A program made the position numbers and the translations under genes. A stretch of 64,000 bases of DNA from positions 62,001 through 126,000 of the forward strand of contig JAFIEZ010000006.1 of NCBI GenBank assembly GCA_020832235.1, in the 5' to 3' direction. The notes under the pieces were generated by a model. The model was not told the origin of the DNA. It saw only the letters and a program-made list of their open reading frames with translations, and searched no databases. Source of the DNA: Bacteroidota bacterium. Lineage in GTDB: Bacteria > Bacteroidota > Rhodothermia > Balneolales > HLUCCA01. This document shows, piece by piece, positions 30,524 through 39,612 of the stretch (positions are counted from its first letter, which is position 1; each line of letters opens with the position of its first letter).

Positions 30524-31029
30524 CAATACTATTATTAAATATCCTTCTCGCCTTTATATGGGCTGCCATTACGGGAACTTTTAGCATTACCTCTGTATCA
30601 ATTGGTTTCCTGCTGGGATACATCGTTATATGGATTGCAAGTCCGGTAATTGACCCCGATGATTACCATAAAAAACTGTGGCTCACTATTGCACTCGTGT
30701 TTTTCTTCTTGAAAGAACTCTTTGTATCGAGTCTGCGAGTTGCAAAAGATGTACTCACTCCCGGCGAATTCAAAATGAAATCGGGTGTTATTGGCATTCC
30801 CCTGGAGGTTAAGTCTGATTTCAGTATCACTTTTCTGGCAAACATGATTTCCCTTACACCCGGAACACTAAGCCTCGATGTTTCAGAAGACCGCACAAAG
30901 CTGTACATCCACGCCATGTATATAGATAACGACGACATTGAAGCCGTTAGAAAAGAAATAAAAGATGGTATGGAACAGAAAGTAATATCTACCTTCGGTC
31001 CCGGAGACTCCCCGTTATTAGAAAAATAA
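30520..31029 (+). CDS. mrpE: Mrp Na+/H+ antiporter subunit E
   Basis: The 169-residue product has N-terminal membrane helices (about 2-20, 23-41, 48-68). A cytoplasmic domain follows, starting with ELFVSSLRVAKDVLTPG and containing TFLANMISLTPGTLSLDV, a strong MrpE motif. It is the last gene of this operon, followed by a terminator. In canonical operons E precedes F and G. Confidence 0.95.
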   Translation: MTILLLNILLAFIWAAITGTFSITSVSIGFLLGYIVIWIASPVIDPDDYHKKLWLTIALVFFFLKELFVSSLRVAKDVLTPGEFKMKSGVIGIPLEVKSDFSITFLANMISLTPGTLSLDVSEDRTKLYIHAMYIDNDDIEAVRKEIKDGMEQKVISTFGPGDSPLLEK

Positions 31030-31054
31030 CGACTCATTTACTTACGAATGACCT

Positions 31055-31090
31055 AAAGCCCTTCAACATTATAGTTGCAGGGCTTTTTAA
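31055..31090 (+). terminator. terminator of the mrp operon
   Basis: AAAGCCCT-T-CAAC pairs with GTTG-C-AGGGCTTT around a short loop (one internal mismatch) and is followed by a T-run. It lies 25 bases after mrpE. Confidence 0.88.
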
Positions 31091-31169
31091 TGTGAACCTT
31101 TTGGATGTGTACTTAGGTTTCAATTAATGTTACCTTTACAGGTTACAGAATATTCACGTTCATACAACC

Positions 31170-33974
31170 ATGCCGCAAGCAGAAACAACCGTTGTAACCC
31201 ATTCAGCCCAGGATAGACCACTAATCATCAAGGGCGCAAGAGTTCACAACCTCAAAAATATCGATGTTACCATCCCCCGAAATAAGCTCACGGTGATAAC
31301 CGGCGTTTCAGGATCCGGTAAATCGAGCCTGGCATTTGATACCATCTATGCGGAAGGGCAACGACGCTATGTAGAAAGCCTCTCCAGCTATGCCCGGCAA
31401 TTTCTTGAGAGAATGGACAAACCGGATGTCGATTTCATGCAGGGTATATCTCCTGCTATGGCCATTCAACAAAAGAACACAACCACAAACCCACGCTCAA
31501 CGGTAGGCACTACAACCGAAATTTACGATTACATGCGACTGATGTTCGCACGAATTGGGAAAACCATTTCTCCGGTAAGTGGTAAACAGGTTCGGAAAGA
31601 TACCCCTCAGAGTATAATTCAAGATATAAACGGTGTTTGGGAAGACGGAGACCGGTTCTACATTACATTCCCCATACAACTTCAAGGCAAAAGAAAGCTT
31701 CAGGAAGAACTTAGTGTACTGGTAGAACGTGGTTTCACACGCATACTTTCACCAGATGAGCAAATTATTGACCTAAACGAAGATGATGCGCCAGTAAAGA
31801 CCATTAAGTCTGGTACTCATCGTGTTCTAGTAGACCGCCTTTCCCTGAAAAAAGACGACGCAGATTCCCGCACCCGATTCGCAGACTCACTCGAAGTTGC
31901 TCTTAGGGAAGGGTTGGGACGTTGCTTTCTGAAGTTGCGAAATGGAGAAGAGCGTGACTACAGCGAACGATTTGAAATGGACGGGATGGAGTTCACAGAA
32001 CCAACCCCACAGATGTTTTCATTTAATAACCCCTTCGGGGCCTGTCCGAAGTGCGAAGGGTTTGGCCGTGTAGCAGGTATTGACGAAGATAAGGTTATAC
32101 CAGATCCAGACTTATCTATTCGAGGAGGGACAATTGCACCCTTCAATGGACCTAAAAACAGCTCGTGGTTACGCGACCTCATCAAGGTTTGCGCGCGATA
32201 TGGCTACTCAATAGACACCCCTTACAGAAATATACCTAAGGAAGTCAGAGATGTAATATGGAAAGGAAAAGACGAGTACGGTGGAGTTCACACTTTCTTT
32301 GAGGGAGTTAAAGGAGAGTTCTATAAAGTACATATGCGCATATTTTATGCACGGTACCGTGGTTATTCACGTTGTCAGGAGTGTGACGGTCATCGAATCC
32401 GCAAAGACGCCCTGTATGTACATGTCGGTGGCCTCAATATTGGCCAGGTAAGTGAAATGACCATAGGCCACGCACACCAATGGTTCGAAGCACTGGAACT
32501 TACCGAATTTGAAACATCCGTTGCCTCCCAGATTCTCTATGAAATACGTAAAAGACTTAAATACCTTGATGAAGTAGGTCTAGAATACCTTACGTTAGAT
32601 AGATTAACGAATTCATTATCTGGTGGGGAGGCTCAGCGCATTAACCTTGCAAACGCACTTGGAAGCTCCTTGATAGGAAGCCTTTATGTACTTGATGAAC
32701 CAACAATTGGTCTGCATCCTCGCGACAATGACCGTTTAATCAGAATACTAAAATCCCTCAGAGATATTGGCAATACCGTTCTTGTGGTAGAACACGACCC
32801 TGAAATGATTGCTGCTGCAGATAACATCATTGATATTGGTCCTTTTGCTGGAACATATGGAGGCGAGGTCGTTTTTACGGGTAACTACAATGCACTGCTC
32901 AAATCCGACTCGCTGACCGGAAAGTACATGAGCGGCAGAAAAGCCATTGAAATACCAGCCAAACGCCGAAAAGGAAATGGTAACACCATTCAATTAAGAG
33001 GTGCATCTGAGCACAACCTCAAGCACGTTGATGTCGACTTCCCGCTTGGTATGCTAACCGTTGTAACCGGTGTTAGCGGATCGGGTAAATCAACGCTGGT
33101 TCACGACACCCTTTACGGTGGAATCATGAAAGAAATTGGAAGCTGGTCGGGTAAAGTAGGCAGGCATAAAAAACTAGGTGGGCTGGTACATATTGAAAGT
33201 GTTGAAATGGTAGATCAGACGCCAATTGGACGGTCATCTCGGTCTAACCCGGCAACGTATACCAAAGCTTTCGATGGAATTCGCGACTTGTTTGCAGCAT
33301 CAAGGCAAGCGAAAATAATGGGGTACGGAGCCGGACACTTCTCTTTCAACGTTCCAGGGGGAAGATGTGAAGCCTGTCAGGGTGAAGGGGTTCAAACCAT
33401 CGAAATGCAATTTCTGGCCGATATTGAATTACCCTGCGAATCCTGCAATGGTATGCGATACAAAAAAGATTTATTGGGTATTAAGTATCAGGGGAAAAGT
33501 ATATTCGACGTACTTGAAATGTCGATATCAGACGCACTTGGCTTCTTTGAGGGAAACCAGAATATAACTTCTAAGCTTCAGGTAATGGAAGATGTTGGCC
33601 TCGGTTATCTCCGGCTTGGTCAAAGCGGTACAACCCTTTCGGGCGGTGAAGCACAACGGGTGAAACTGGCTCGTTTTCTGGCAAGAGATGATGGAGCCAA
33701 TACCCTTTACTTTTTCGACGAACCCACAACTGGCCTCCACTTTGAAGATACCGCCCGCCTGTTGAACAGCTTCAACAGGCTCATAGATAAAGGACATTCC
33801 GTTATAATAATTGAACACAACCTGGATATCATCAAATCGGCCGACTGGATTATCGATGTAGGCCCGGAAGGCGGTTACGGAGGGGGGACTATCGTAGCCA
33901 CGGGTACACCAGAAGATATCGCTCGTGCACCCGGGTCACACACCGGTCGATACCTTTCAGACTTATTAAAGTAA
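31170..33974 (+). CDS. uvrA: excinuclease ABC subunit A
   Basis: This is the damage-recognition ATPase of nucleotide excision repair. The 934-residue protein (E. coli 940) has two ABC modules. The first Walker A is GVSGSGKSS at 45-53 and the second is GVSGSGKST near 640. Two LSGGEAQR signatures and two zinc modules are present (CPKCEGFG with CQECDG, and CEACQGEG with CESCNG). The N-terminal block QRRYVESLSSYARQFLERM is diagnostic. MarC follows one base after the stop, so the two may be co-transcribed. No SOS operator is recognised upstream. Confidence 0.98.
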   Translation: MPQAETTVVTHSAQDRPLIIKGARVHNLKNIDVTIPRNKLTVITGVSGSGKSSLAFDTIYAEGQRRYVESLSSYARQFLERMDKPDVDFMQGISPAMAIQQKNTTTNPRSTVGTTTEIYDYMRLMFARIGKTISPVSGKQVRKDTPQSIIQDINGVWEDGDRFYITFPIQLQGKRKLQEELSVLVERGFTRILSPDEQIIDLNEDDAPVKTIKSGTHRVLVDRLSLKKDDADSRTRFADSLEVALREGLGRCFLKLRNGEERDYSERFEMDGMEFTEPTPQMFSFNNPFGACPKCEGFGRVAGIDEDKVIPDPDLSIRGGTIAPFNGPKNSSWLRDLIKVCARYGYSIDTPYRNIPKEVRDVIWKGKDEYGGVHTFFEGVKGEFYKVHMRIFYARYRGYSRCQECDGHRIRKDALYVHVGGLNIGQVSEMTIGHAHQWFEALELTEFETSVASQILYEIRKRLKYLDEVGLEYLTLDRLTNSLSGGEAQRINLANALGSSLIGSLYVLDEPTIGLHPRDNDRLIRILKSLRDIGNTVLVVEHDPEMIAAADNIIDIGPFAGTYGGEVVFTGNYNALLKSDSLTGKYMSGRKAIEIPAKRRKGNGNTIQLRGASEHNLKHVDVDFPLGMLTVVTGVSGSGKSTLVHDTLYGGIMKEIGSWSGKVGRHKKLGGLVHIESVEMVDQTPIGRSSRSNPATYTKAFDGIRDLFAASRQAKIMGYGAGHFSFNVPGGRCEACQGEGVQTIEMQFLADIELPCESCNGMRYKKDLLGIKYQGKSIFDVLEMSISDALGFFEGNQNITSKLQVMEDVGLGYLRLGQSGTTLSGGEAQRVKLARFLARDDGANTLYFFDEPTTGLHFEDTARLLNSFNRLIDKGHSVIIIEHNLDIIKSADWIIDVGPEGGYGGGTIVATGTPEDIARAPGSHTGRYLSDLLK

Positions 33975-33975
33975 T

Positions 33976-34617
33976 ATGGAAACAACAGTTTATATACTAT
34001 CCCTTACATTTGGTTATTTCATAGCCATATTCGCCATTATGAATCCAGTAATGGCTGTTCCGGTTTTTTTGGTCTTAACGGATAACAACACCGAAGAGCA
34101 CCGTAAAAAAATGGCTAACAAAGCCAGCATGTTCACTTTTTTTATACTGGTTGCCTTCTTATACGGAGGAACATACATTATTAACTTCTTTGGATTAAGC
34201 TTAGAAGGTATACGAATAGCCGGTGGGCTGATGATTATTTCCTGGGCCTACTCGCTGCTGAATCCTGAAACAGGTGGCCGTAAACTTAGTCAGGAAGATG
34301 AAGACGATGCCCGCGATAAGGCCGATATCTCTTTCTCACCCATGGCAATGCCACTGCTATCAGGCCCAGGGTCTATAGCAGTAGTAATTGGTTTTGCTTC
34401 CCAGGATCTAACGATTACCAACTATGTTATGATCACGGCTGCCATATCAATGTGTTCATTGGGAGCATTCGTAGCACTTCGAATTGCACCACAAATTAGC
34501 CGGTTTCTGGGAAAAACCGGAATGGCCGGTTTCGCACGTATGATGGGGTTTATCGCACTGGCTATTGGCGTGCAGTTCATTATAAACGGTATTACACCCA
34601 TACTTGCTGCAAATTAG
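33976..34617 (+). CDS. MarC family integral membrane protein
   Basis: The 213-residue product has six hydrophobic helices. The family features are the opening AIFAIMNPVMAVPVFLVLT, the mid-protein SFSPMAMPLLSGPGSIAVVIGF, and a last helix FMGFIALAIGVQFIINGI. MarC proteins resemble small neutral amino acid transporters. The original claim of a role in multiple antibiotic resistance was withdrawn, so no substrate is given. Its start lies one base after uvrA. Confidence 0.9.
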   Translation: METTVYILSLTFGYFIAIFAIMNPVMAVPVFLVLTDNNTEEHRKKMANKASMFTFFILVAFLYGGTYIINFFGLSLEGIRIAGGLMIISWAYSLLNPETGGRKLSQEDEDDARDKADISFSPMAMPLLSGPGSIAVVIGFASQDLTITNYVMITAAISMCSLGAFVALRIAPQISRFLGKTGMAGFARMMGFIALAIGVQFIINGITPILAAN

Positions 34618-34892
34618 AAACAGCTATCAGCAAATAGAGTCGCATCCCCATATACCCCTTTTTGAGTAACAGCATGCTTTTATAGATATGTTCAAATTGA
34701 TATTTAAAAAGTGCGTAAGGCCATAATTAAGGCCAAATCCTGGTCCGGCTACAGACTGTACGGTATTTAGTTTACCACAAAGTGAACGTAATAATTTCAC
34801 AAGTTAATGTTTAAATGATTTAAACCGCATTTTTTATCTATATTGGCGCAATAACAAAAAGGTCACCCACTACCAATACTACGCCAATAGAT

Positions 34893-36299
34893 ATGGAGTA
34901 TATATATAGTCTGCTCGACACCCTCGAACACATCTTTACTGTTTTTGCCGATTATGCCTGGGGGATGCCGCTTCTTATTCTGCTAGTTGGCGGTGGAACG
35001 TATTTCGTATTCTTCTCAAAGTTCCGCCCATATCGCTACATTGCTCATTCTGTTGGCATACTTACCGGTAAATACGACGATCCTAATACCCCCGGTGATA
35101 TTAACCACTTTCAGGCATTATCAACGGCCTTGGCTGCAACGGTTGGAATGGGTAACATCAGCGGTGTAGCCATTGCCATTACCATGGGTGGACCAGGAGC
35201 TATTTTCTGGATGTGGGTTAGTGCGGTTGTAGGGATGATGACAAAGTTTTACACATGTACCCTGGCGGTAATGTTCCGTGGTAAAGACAGCGCCGGTAAA
35301 ATTCAGGGTGGACCGATGTACGTAATTCGAGAAGGTCTTGGAGAAAAGTGGAAACCTCTGGCATCATTTTTTGCCATCGCCGGACTTATCGGATGCGCCC
35401 CCATGTTTCAGTCGAACCAGTTAACCCAGATTGTACGCGACATGGTACTGGTTCCGGCCGAAGTGGTATCGGGTACCGCTGAGTCAACATTTATGTTCGA
35501 TGCCATAATGGGTCTTATAATCGTCGGATTGGTATCTCTGGTAATCTTCGGTGGAATTAAGAGAATTGGAAGCGTAGCGTCCAGCCTCGTGCCGATGATG
35601 GTAGTACTGTACAGTATTACGGTATTGTATATCATCCTGAACAACTTTGCAGATGTACCCTATTACTTCTCGTTGATTCTCACCGACGCATTTACGGGTC
35701 AAGCTGTTGCCGGTGGTGCTGTAGGAGAAGTAATTCGAACCGGAATACGTCGCGCTGCTTTTTCCAACGAAGCCGGTATTGGTACCGAGGCCATGGCCCA
35801 TGGTGCAGCCAGAACGAAAGAACCCGTACGTGAAGGTCTGGTTGCCATGTTAGAGCCCGTCATTGACACCATCATCGTTTGTACGATGACCGCCTTAGCC
35901 ATATTAATGACTGGCGTATGGACAGAGACAGGGGCCGATGGGGTTACCCTCACCGCTATGGCTTTCTCAACCGGTGTAGGTACCGTAGGAGTCGTAATTC
36001 TGGTAATTTGCGTGCTTATTTTCAGTATGACAACCATGTTTACCTATTCCTATTACGGAACAAAATGTCTCGGATATCTGATTGGTGCAGAGAAGCAGCA
36101 TTACTACAATTACTTCTATGTCTTTACTATTTGGTTTGGCGCCGTAGCAAGTATTGATGCAGTAATAAATCTAATTGACGGAATGTTTGCCATGATGGCC
36201 ATACCAACCATGGTATCTGCCCTGATTCTGGCCCCTAAAGTACGTAATGCCGCAAAAGACTACTTTGCAAGATATGACGCGCAACAAATGAAAAAATAG
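34893..36299 (+). CDS. amino acid:Na+ symporter, AGCS (alanine/glycine) family
   Basis: The 468-residue membrane protein has about eleven helices. The AGCS motifs are present: the N-terminal PLLILLVGGGTYFVFFSKF, QALSTALAATVGMGNISGVA with the substrate and Na+ site, GGPMYVIREGLG, and IRRAAFSNEAGIGTEAMAHGAA. It imports alanine, glycine or a related small amino acid with sodium, which fits the neighbouring sodium antiporter. The exact substrate cannot be read. The 274 bp upstream hold no gene. Confidence 0.92.
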   Translation: MEYIYSLLDTLEHIFTVFADYAWGMPLLILLVGGGTYFVFFSKFRPYRYIAHSVGILTGKYDDPNTPGDINHFQALSTALAATVGMGNISGVAIAITMGGPGAIFWMWVSAVVGMMTKFYTCTLAVMFRGKDSAGKIQGGPMYVIREGLGEKWKPLASFFAIAGLIGCAPMFQSNQLTQIVRDMVLVPAEVVSGTAESTFMFDAIMGLIIVGLVSLVIFGGIKRIGSVASSLVPMMVVLYSITVLYIILNNFADVPYYFSLILTDAFTGQAVAGGAVGEVIRTGIRRAAFSNEAGIGTEAMAHGAARTKEPVREGLVAMLEPVIDTIIVCTMTALAILMTGVWTETGADGVTLTAMAFSTGVGTVGVVILVICVLIFSMTTMFTYSYYGTKCLGYLIGAEKQHYYNYFYVFTIWFGAVASIDAVINLIDGMFAMMAIPTMVSALILAPKVRNAAKDYFARYDAQQMKK

Positions 36300-36398
36300 A
36301 ACCCCCACTGCCCTCGAGTTTGGTTACTTACGCAATCACAGTTGCGGTGCTTGTTCGTGCACCTAACATCATCGTCCACTACATGAGTATTTCAACCT

Positions 36399-37001
36399 AT
36401 GAGTAAATCGGTGGAAATCATCGATCCTTACTTTCTTATGGAAGCCTACGCAGAGGGCTACTTCCCCATGGGAAAGCAAGAAAGTGAGACGGAGGTAGAA
36501 TGGTACAGCGCAAAAAAGCGGGGTATAATGCCGTTGGAAGGTGTTCACATTCCACGTCGCGTTTTAAGAAGAATTCGATCAAAAGGATACTACCCTCGAA
36601 TTAATGCAAGCTTTTCCGAAGTTATTGAGGGCTGTGCCAACAGGGAATCGACCTGGATTAACAGCACGATATATAACAGCTTTCTTCATGCCCATATGAT
36701 GGGTTTTGCACACTCCATGGAGGTCTGGCGAGACAATAGCCTTTGTGGAGGACTATACGGAATAGCGTATGGAGGTGCTTTTTTTGCCGAGTCCATATTT
36801 CAAAGTGAACCTGAGTGCATGAAAATTGCGTTACATTTTTGTCACCAACACCTGATTGAACGCGGATTTACGTTATGGGATGTTCAGTTTTATAACCCAT
36901 TCCTTGGTCAGTTTGGATGCAAAGAAATCAGTGAAAAGGCATACCAGACGCTGTTGAACGAAGCCATCCGCTTACATGGATGCAGATTCGGTACCACCTA
37001 A
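36399..37001 (+). CDS. aat: leucyl/phenylalanyl-tRNA--protein transferase
   Basis: Aat adds Leu or Phe to N-terminal Lys or Arg of proteins, creating N-degrons for ClpS-ClpAP. The 200-residue product has a shorter N-terminus than E. coli Aat (234). It keeps the family blocks EAYAEGYFPMG, PRRVLRRIRSKGYYPRINASF, TWINSTIYNSFLHAHMMGFAHSMEVW, the acyl-transfer region GGLYGIAYGGAFFAESIFQ, and FTLWDVQFYNPFLGQFG. It stands alone and converges on dinB. Confidence 0.95.
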   Translation: MSKSVEIIDPYFLMEAYAEGYFPMGKQESETEVEWYSAKKRGIMPLEGVHIPRRVLRRIRSKGYYPRINASFSEVIEGCANRESTWINSTIYNSFLHAHMMGFAHSMEVWRDNSLCGGLYGIAYGGAFFAESIFQSEPECMKIALHFCHQHLIERGFTLWDVQFYNPFLGQFGCKEISEKAYQTLLNEAIRLHGCRFGTT

Positions 37002-37017
37002 AAAGTATCCGATACGA

Positions 37018-38082
37018 TTACAACTCCAATTTAAGCTGCCTGCTACCGTCTCTTGACAAATCCAGATTGGAAACAGATATCCCAAGCAGTCTTACTTTTC
37101 TTTGCCCGGCTTCGGTAAGGGGTAGTAGATTACAAGCCGTTTGGTGTAAAGTGGCTGCATCAGAAACATCATCCGGCAATGTTAAACTGCGTGTAGCTAT
37201 TTCAAAGTTATCGTAGCGCACTTTAAGCGTTATGGTTTTCCCTGCGGTTCGTGCGCGCCCGAGCCTTTGCTCCACAGTTTGAGCAATTTCATTGAGTCGA
37301 TTATGAATTTCATCAAGGGCGTGTATGTCTTCTGAATACGTATTCTCTGCTCCAACCGACTTTCTCACTCGATTAGCCTGAACTTCCCGGTCGTCAACTC
37401 CTCTTGCAATGCGATAATAGAAATGTCCGGACTTTCCAAAACTACGAACCAATTCTACCTCTGATCGTTCTCTGAGGTCAGCCCCATTCGTAATGCCAAG
37501 TTCCAGCATTCTTTTTTCTGTAGCCGAACCAACACCATAGAACTTGCCGATTGGCAACTGTGCTATAAATGCTTCTGCCTTATCGGGGGTAATTACTGTG
37601 ATGCCCGCAGGTTTTTTATAACCGGAGGCTACCTTCGCCAGAAATTTATTAGGTGCAACGCCAGCCGAGCAGCTAAGCTTAACTTCATCGAACACCCGCT
37701 TTTTTATTTCACGGGCAATGAGGGTAGCGGATGGGTTTCCTGTTTTCGACTCCGTAACATCAAGGTAGGCCTCATCCAGTGAGAGAGGCTCAATCAGATC
37801 GGTAAACTCATAAAAAATGGACCGAACTTTTAGAGAAACCTCCTTATACACATCGAAACGAGGTTTTACGAAAATTGCATCCGGACAAAGTCTATAGGCC
37901 TGAGAGGTGGGCATGGCTGAGTGTACGCCAAATGCACGTGCTTCGTAGCTGCAGGTTGCCACAACACCCCTGCTTTGCGGGTTACCTCCCACAATAACAG
38001 GTTTACCTCGCCAATCGGGATTGTCGCGCTGCTCTACCGATGCATAGAATGCATCCATATCAATGTGTATAATTTTGCGCAT
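37018..38082 (-). CDS. dinB: DNA polymerase IV
   Basis: This Y-family translesion polymerase has 354 residues from the ATG at 38082. That start gives MRKIIHIDMDAFYASVEQRD with the metal-binding Asp8, and SLDEAYLDVT places Asp103 and Glu104 exactly at E. coli DinB numbering. The open frame extends 25 codons upstream, but that part is not polymerase-like. The helix-hairpin-helix (FYGVGSATEKRMLELGI) and little-finger domains follow. The C-terminus lacks a clear beta-clamp motif, although LKLEL is close. A 10-bp palindrome abuts the start codon. Confidence 0.95.
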   Translation of the reverse strand: MRKIIHIDMDAFYASVEQRDNPDWRGKPVIVGGNPQSRGVVATCSYEARAFGVHSAMPTSQAYRLCPDAIFVKPRFDVYKEVSLKVRSIFYEFTDLIEPLSLDEAYLDVTESKTGNPSATLIAREIKKRVFDEVKLSCSAGVAPNKFLAKVASGYKKPAGITVITPDKAEAFIAQLPIGKFYGVGSATEKRMLELGITNGADLRERSEVELVRSFGKSGHFYYRIARGVDDREVQANRVRKSVGAENTYSEDIHALDEIHNRLNEIAQTVEQRLGRARTAGKTITLKVRYDNFEIATRSLTLPDDVSDAATLHQTACNLLPLTEAGQRKVRLLGISVSNLDLSRDGSRQLKLEL

Positions 38083-38092
38083 ACTGTACAGT
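38083..38092. promoter_or_regulatory. palindrome at the dinB start, possible SOS operator
   Basis: ACTGTACAGT is a perfect 10-bp palindrome directly upstream of the dinB ATG. It contains CTGT and ACAG half-sites like those of proteobacterial LexA boxes, but without the 8-base spacer. The LexA site of this phylum is not known to me. The only support is position, next to a gene that is often SOS-regulated. Confidence 0.25.
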
Positions 38093-38174
38093 CCGGAATA
38101 AAATACTGCACATATAATACACATATTTACTCGAGATGTAAACATGTGGAAAAACAACGTCAGAATGAGGTTAT

Positions 38175-38726
38175 TTATCTATTTTGTAACCAGTGCATTG
38201 CCCTCAAAAGACAGATAACTGTTTTACCATCATTAATAGACCCTTGGTGCACCATTTCAATGGCCTCCCTAAACGGAATACGAACGGGTTCAACGAATTC
38301 GTCAATATCGGCATTGCTATTGGTAAGCCTCAATTCAGTAGCTGTATATATGTGAATTACTTCATCTGAATACCCAATTCCTGGATAAAAATGGCCTATA
38401 TAATGCAATTTTCCAGCATGTACACCGGTTTCTTCATGCAATTCTCGTTCAGCAGTACTATCTGGATTTTCTCCGGCATCAATTTTCCCGGCAGGTACTT
38501 CCCAAAATAGCTGTCTCACCGGGTACCTGTACTGACGCAGAAGCATGATATCTCCATTCTCAAAAAATGGTACTACAGCGCATGCGCCCGGGTGTTTAAT
38601 CCACTCTCTAACTGATGTTTGATTATCAGGTAACAGAACCTGGTCTCTGTTCACATGCAACAATGCGCCCGAAAAAACCTTCTCTGATGATAGTTCTTTT
38701 TCTATGAGTGTATGAGGATTTTTCAT
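38175..38726 (-). CDS. NUDIX hydrolase, ADP-ribose pyrophosphatase-like
   Basis: The 183-residue product has an exact Nudix box, GKIDAGE followed after seven residues by RELHEETGV, at about 98-120. The upstream block MLLRQYRYPVRQLFWEVPAG is typical of ADP-ribose and nucleotide-sugar pyrophosphatases (NudF/YffH type). It would hydrolyse ADP-ribose or a related X-linked nucleoside diphosphate. It is transcribed in the same direction as dinB, about 90 bp upstream of it. Confidence 0.92.
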   Translation of the reverse strand: MKNPHTLIEKELSSEKVFSGALLHVNRDQVLLPDNQTSVREWIKHPGACAVVPFFENGDIMLLRQYRYPVRQLFWEVPAGKIDAGENPDSTAERELHEETGVHAGKLHYIGHFYPGIGYSDEVIHIYTATELRLTNSNADIDEFVEPVRIPFREAIEMVHQGSINDGKTVICLLRAMHWLQNR

Positions 38727-38957
38727 AACGAGGTCGTATCCAAATTGTGTATTTTTAAATCGAATTCGTAGAAGATAGTGTCGGAAGTTCCATGAATTTA
38801 CGTCATGGTAATGTAGCCCAATACAGCCAAAATGAACAACCTAATTTAGGTACAAATAAGAACTATCAGCATGTGGATGCATATAACTTCTTCTGTAATA
38901 GTCACCCGTAACTAAAAAAGCGTTGGGATAAACACAAGCCTCCGCAATTCTAACATC

Positions 38958-39545
38958 ATGGAAACAACCGAGAACGTTGATGGACGAAAATATCAGGTAA
39001 CTAAAAAGATTTTTACCCTTGCCAATATCTTTTCGTTTTCGCGGATACTGGTAGCAATACCGCTAATTTGGATTTACGAATATTATGATGGGGTTTCATG
39101 GATCTTCACCACGCTGATTGCCTATGCTATTATCAGCGATTATCTGGATGGATGGGCAGCAAGAGGAAGAAATGAAATTTCAGAGCTGGGCAAAGTAATT
39201 GATCCCATAGCCGACAAAGTTCTGGCGGGGGTATTATTTATTTTTGCAGCTTATTTAGGAAAAATTCCCCTTTGGTTTCTCTTCGCATCATTAGGAAGAG
39301 ACTTATTGATCATGGTGGGTTCTCTATATATACGCTTTACCCGTGGGAAGGTCGCCATGTCGGTAATGTCGGGTAAAGTTTTTGTTAATGCACTGGCTTT
39401 GTACTGGATTGTTGCGTTCTATTTTCCACAGCACACTGGATTGGTTACCTTCTTTCTTGTGGGTACTACCGTGCTTATGATTGTGTCATTTGCCGATTAT
39501 GTGTACCGATTTGTGCGTATTTTACGTGGTGCTGAATTTAACTAA
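38958..39545 (+). CDS. pgsA: CDP-alcohol phosphatidyltransferase, probably phosphatidylglycerophosphate synthase
   Basis: The 195-residue membrane enzyme has the full CDP-alcohol motif, DYLDGWAAR then, after a spacer, G-x3-D-PIA-D (residues about 61-87), which holds the catalytic Asp residues. Five or six helices are visible. The N-terminal LANIFSFSRILVAIPLIW matches PgsA-type enzymes, which make phosphatidylglycerophosphate from CDP-diacylglycerol. Other CDP-alcohol transferases share the motif, so the substrate is inferred. It precedes ftsY by 67 bp. Confidence 0.8.
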   Translation: METTENVDGRKYQVTKKIFTLANIFSFSRILVAIPLIWIYEYYDGVSWIFTTLIAYAIISDYLDGWAARGRNEISELGKVIDPIADKVLAGVLFIFAAYLGKIPLWFLFASLGRDLLIMVGSLYIRFTRGKVAMSVMSGKVFVNALALYWIVAFYFPQHTGLVTFFLVGTTVLMIVSFADYVYRFVRILRGAEFN

Positions 39546-39612
39546 ACTGAAATAAAAATCAGCTATTTGTCTCCGGCAACATCAATTATATTCGAAACAA
39601 CAGTATCAAACT

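Noticed and set aside
38083-38157. N-terminal extension of dinB (25 codons)
   Set aside because: The extension is Cys- and Met-rich and not polymerase-like, and the start at 38082 gives exact DinB numbering.
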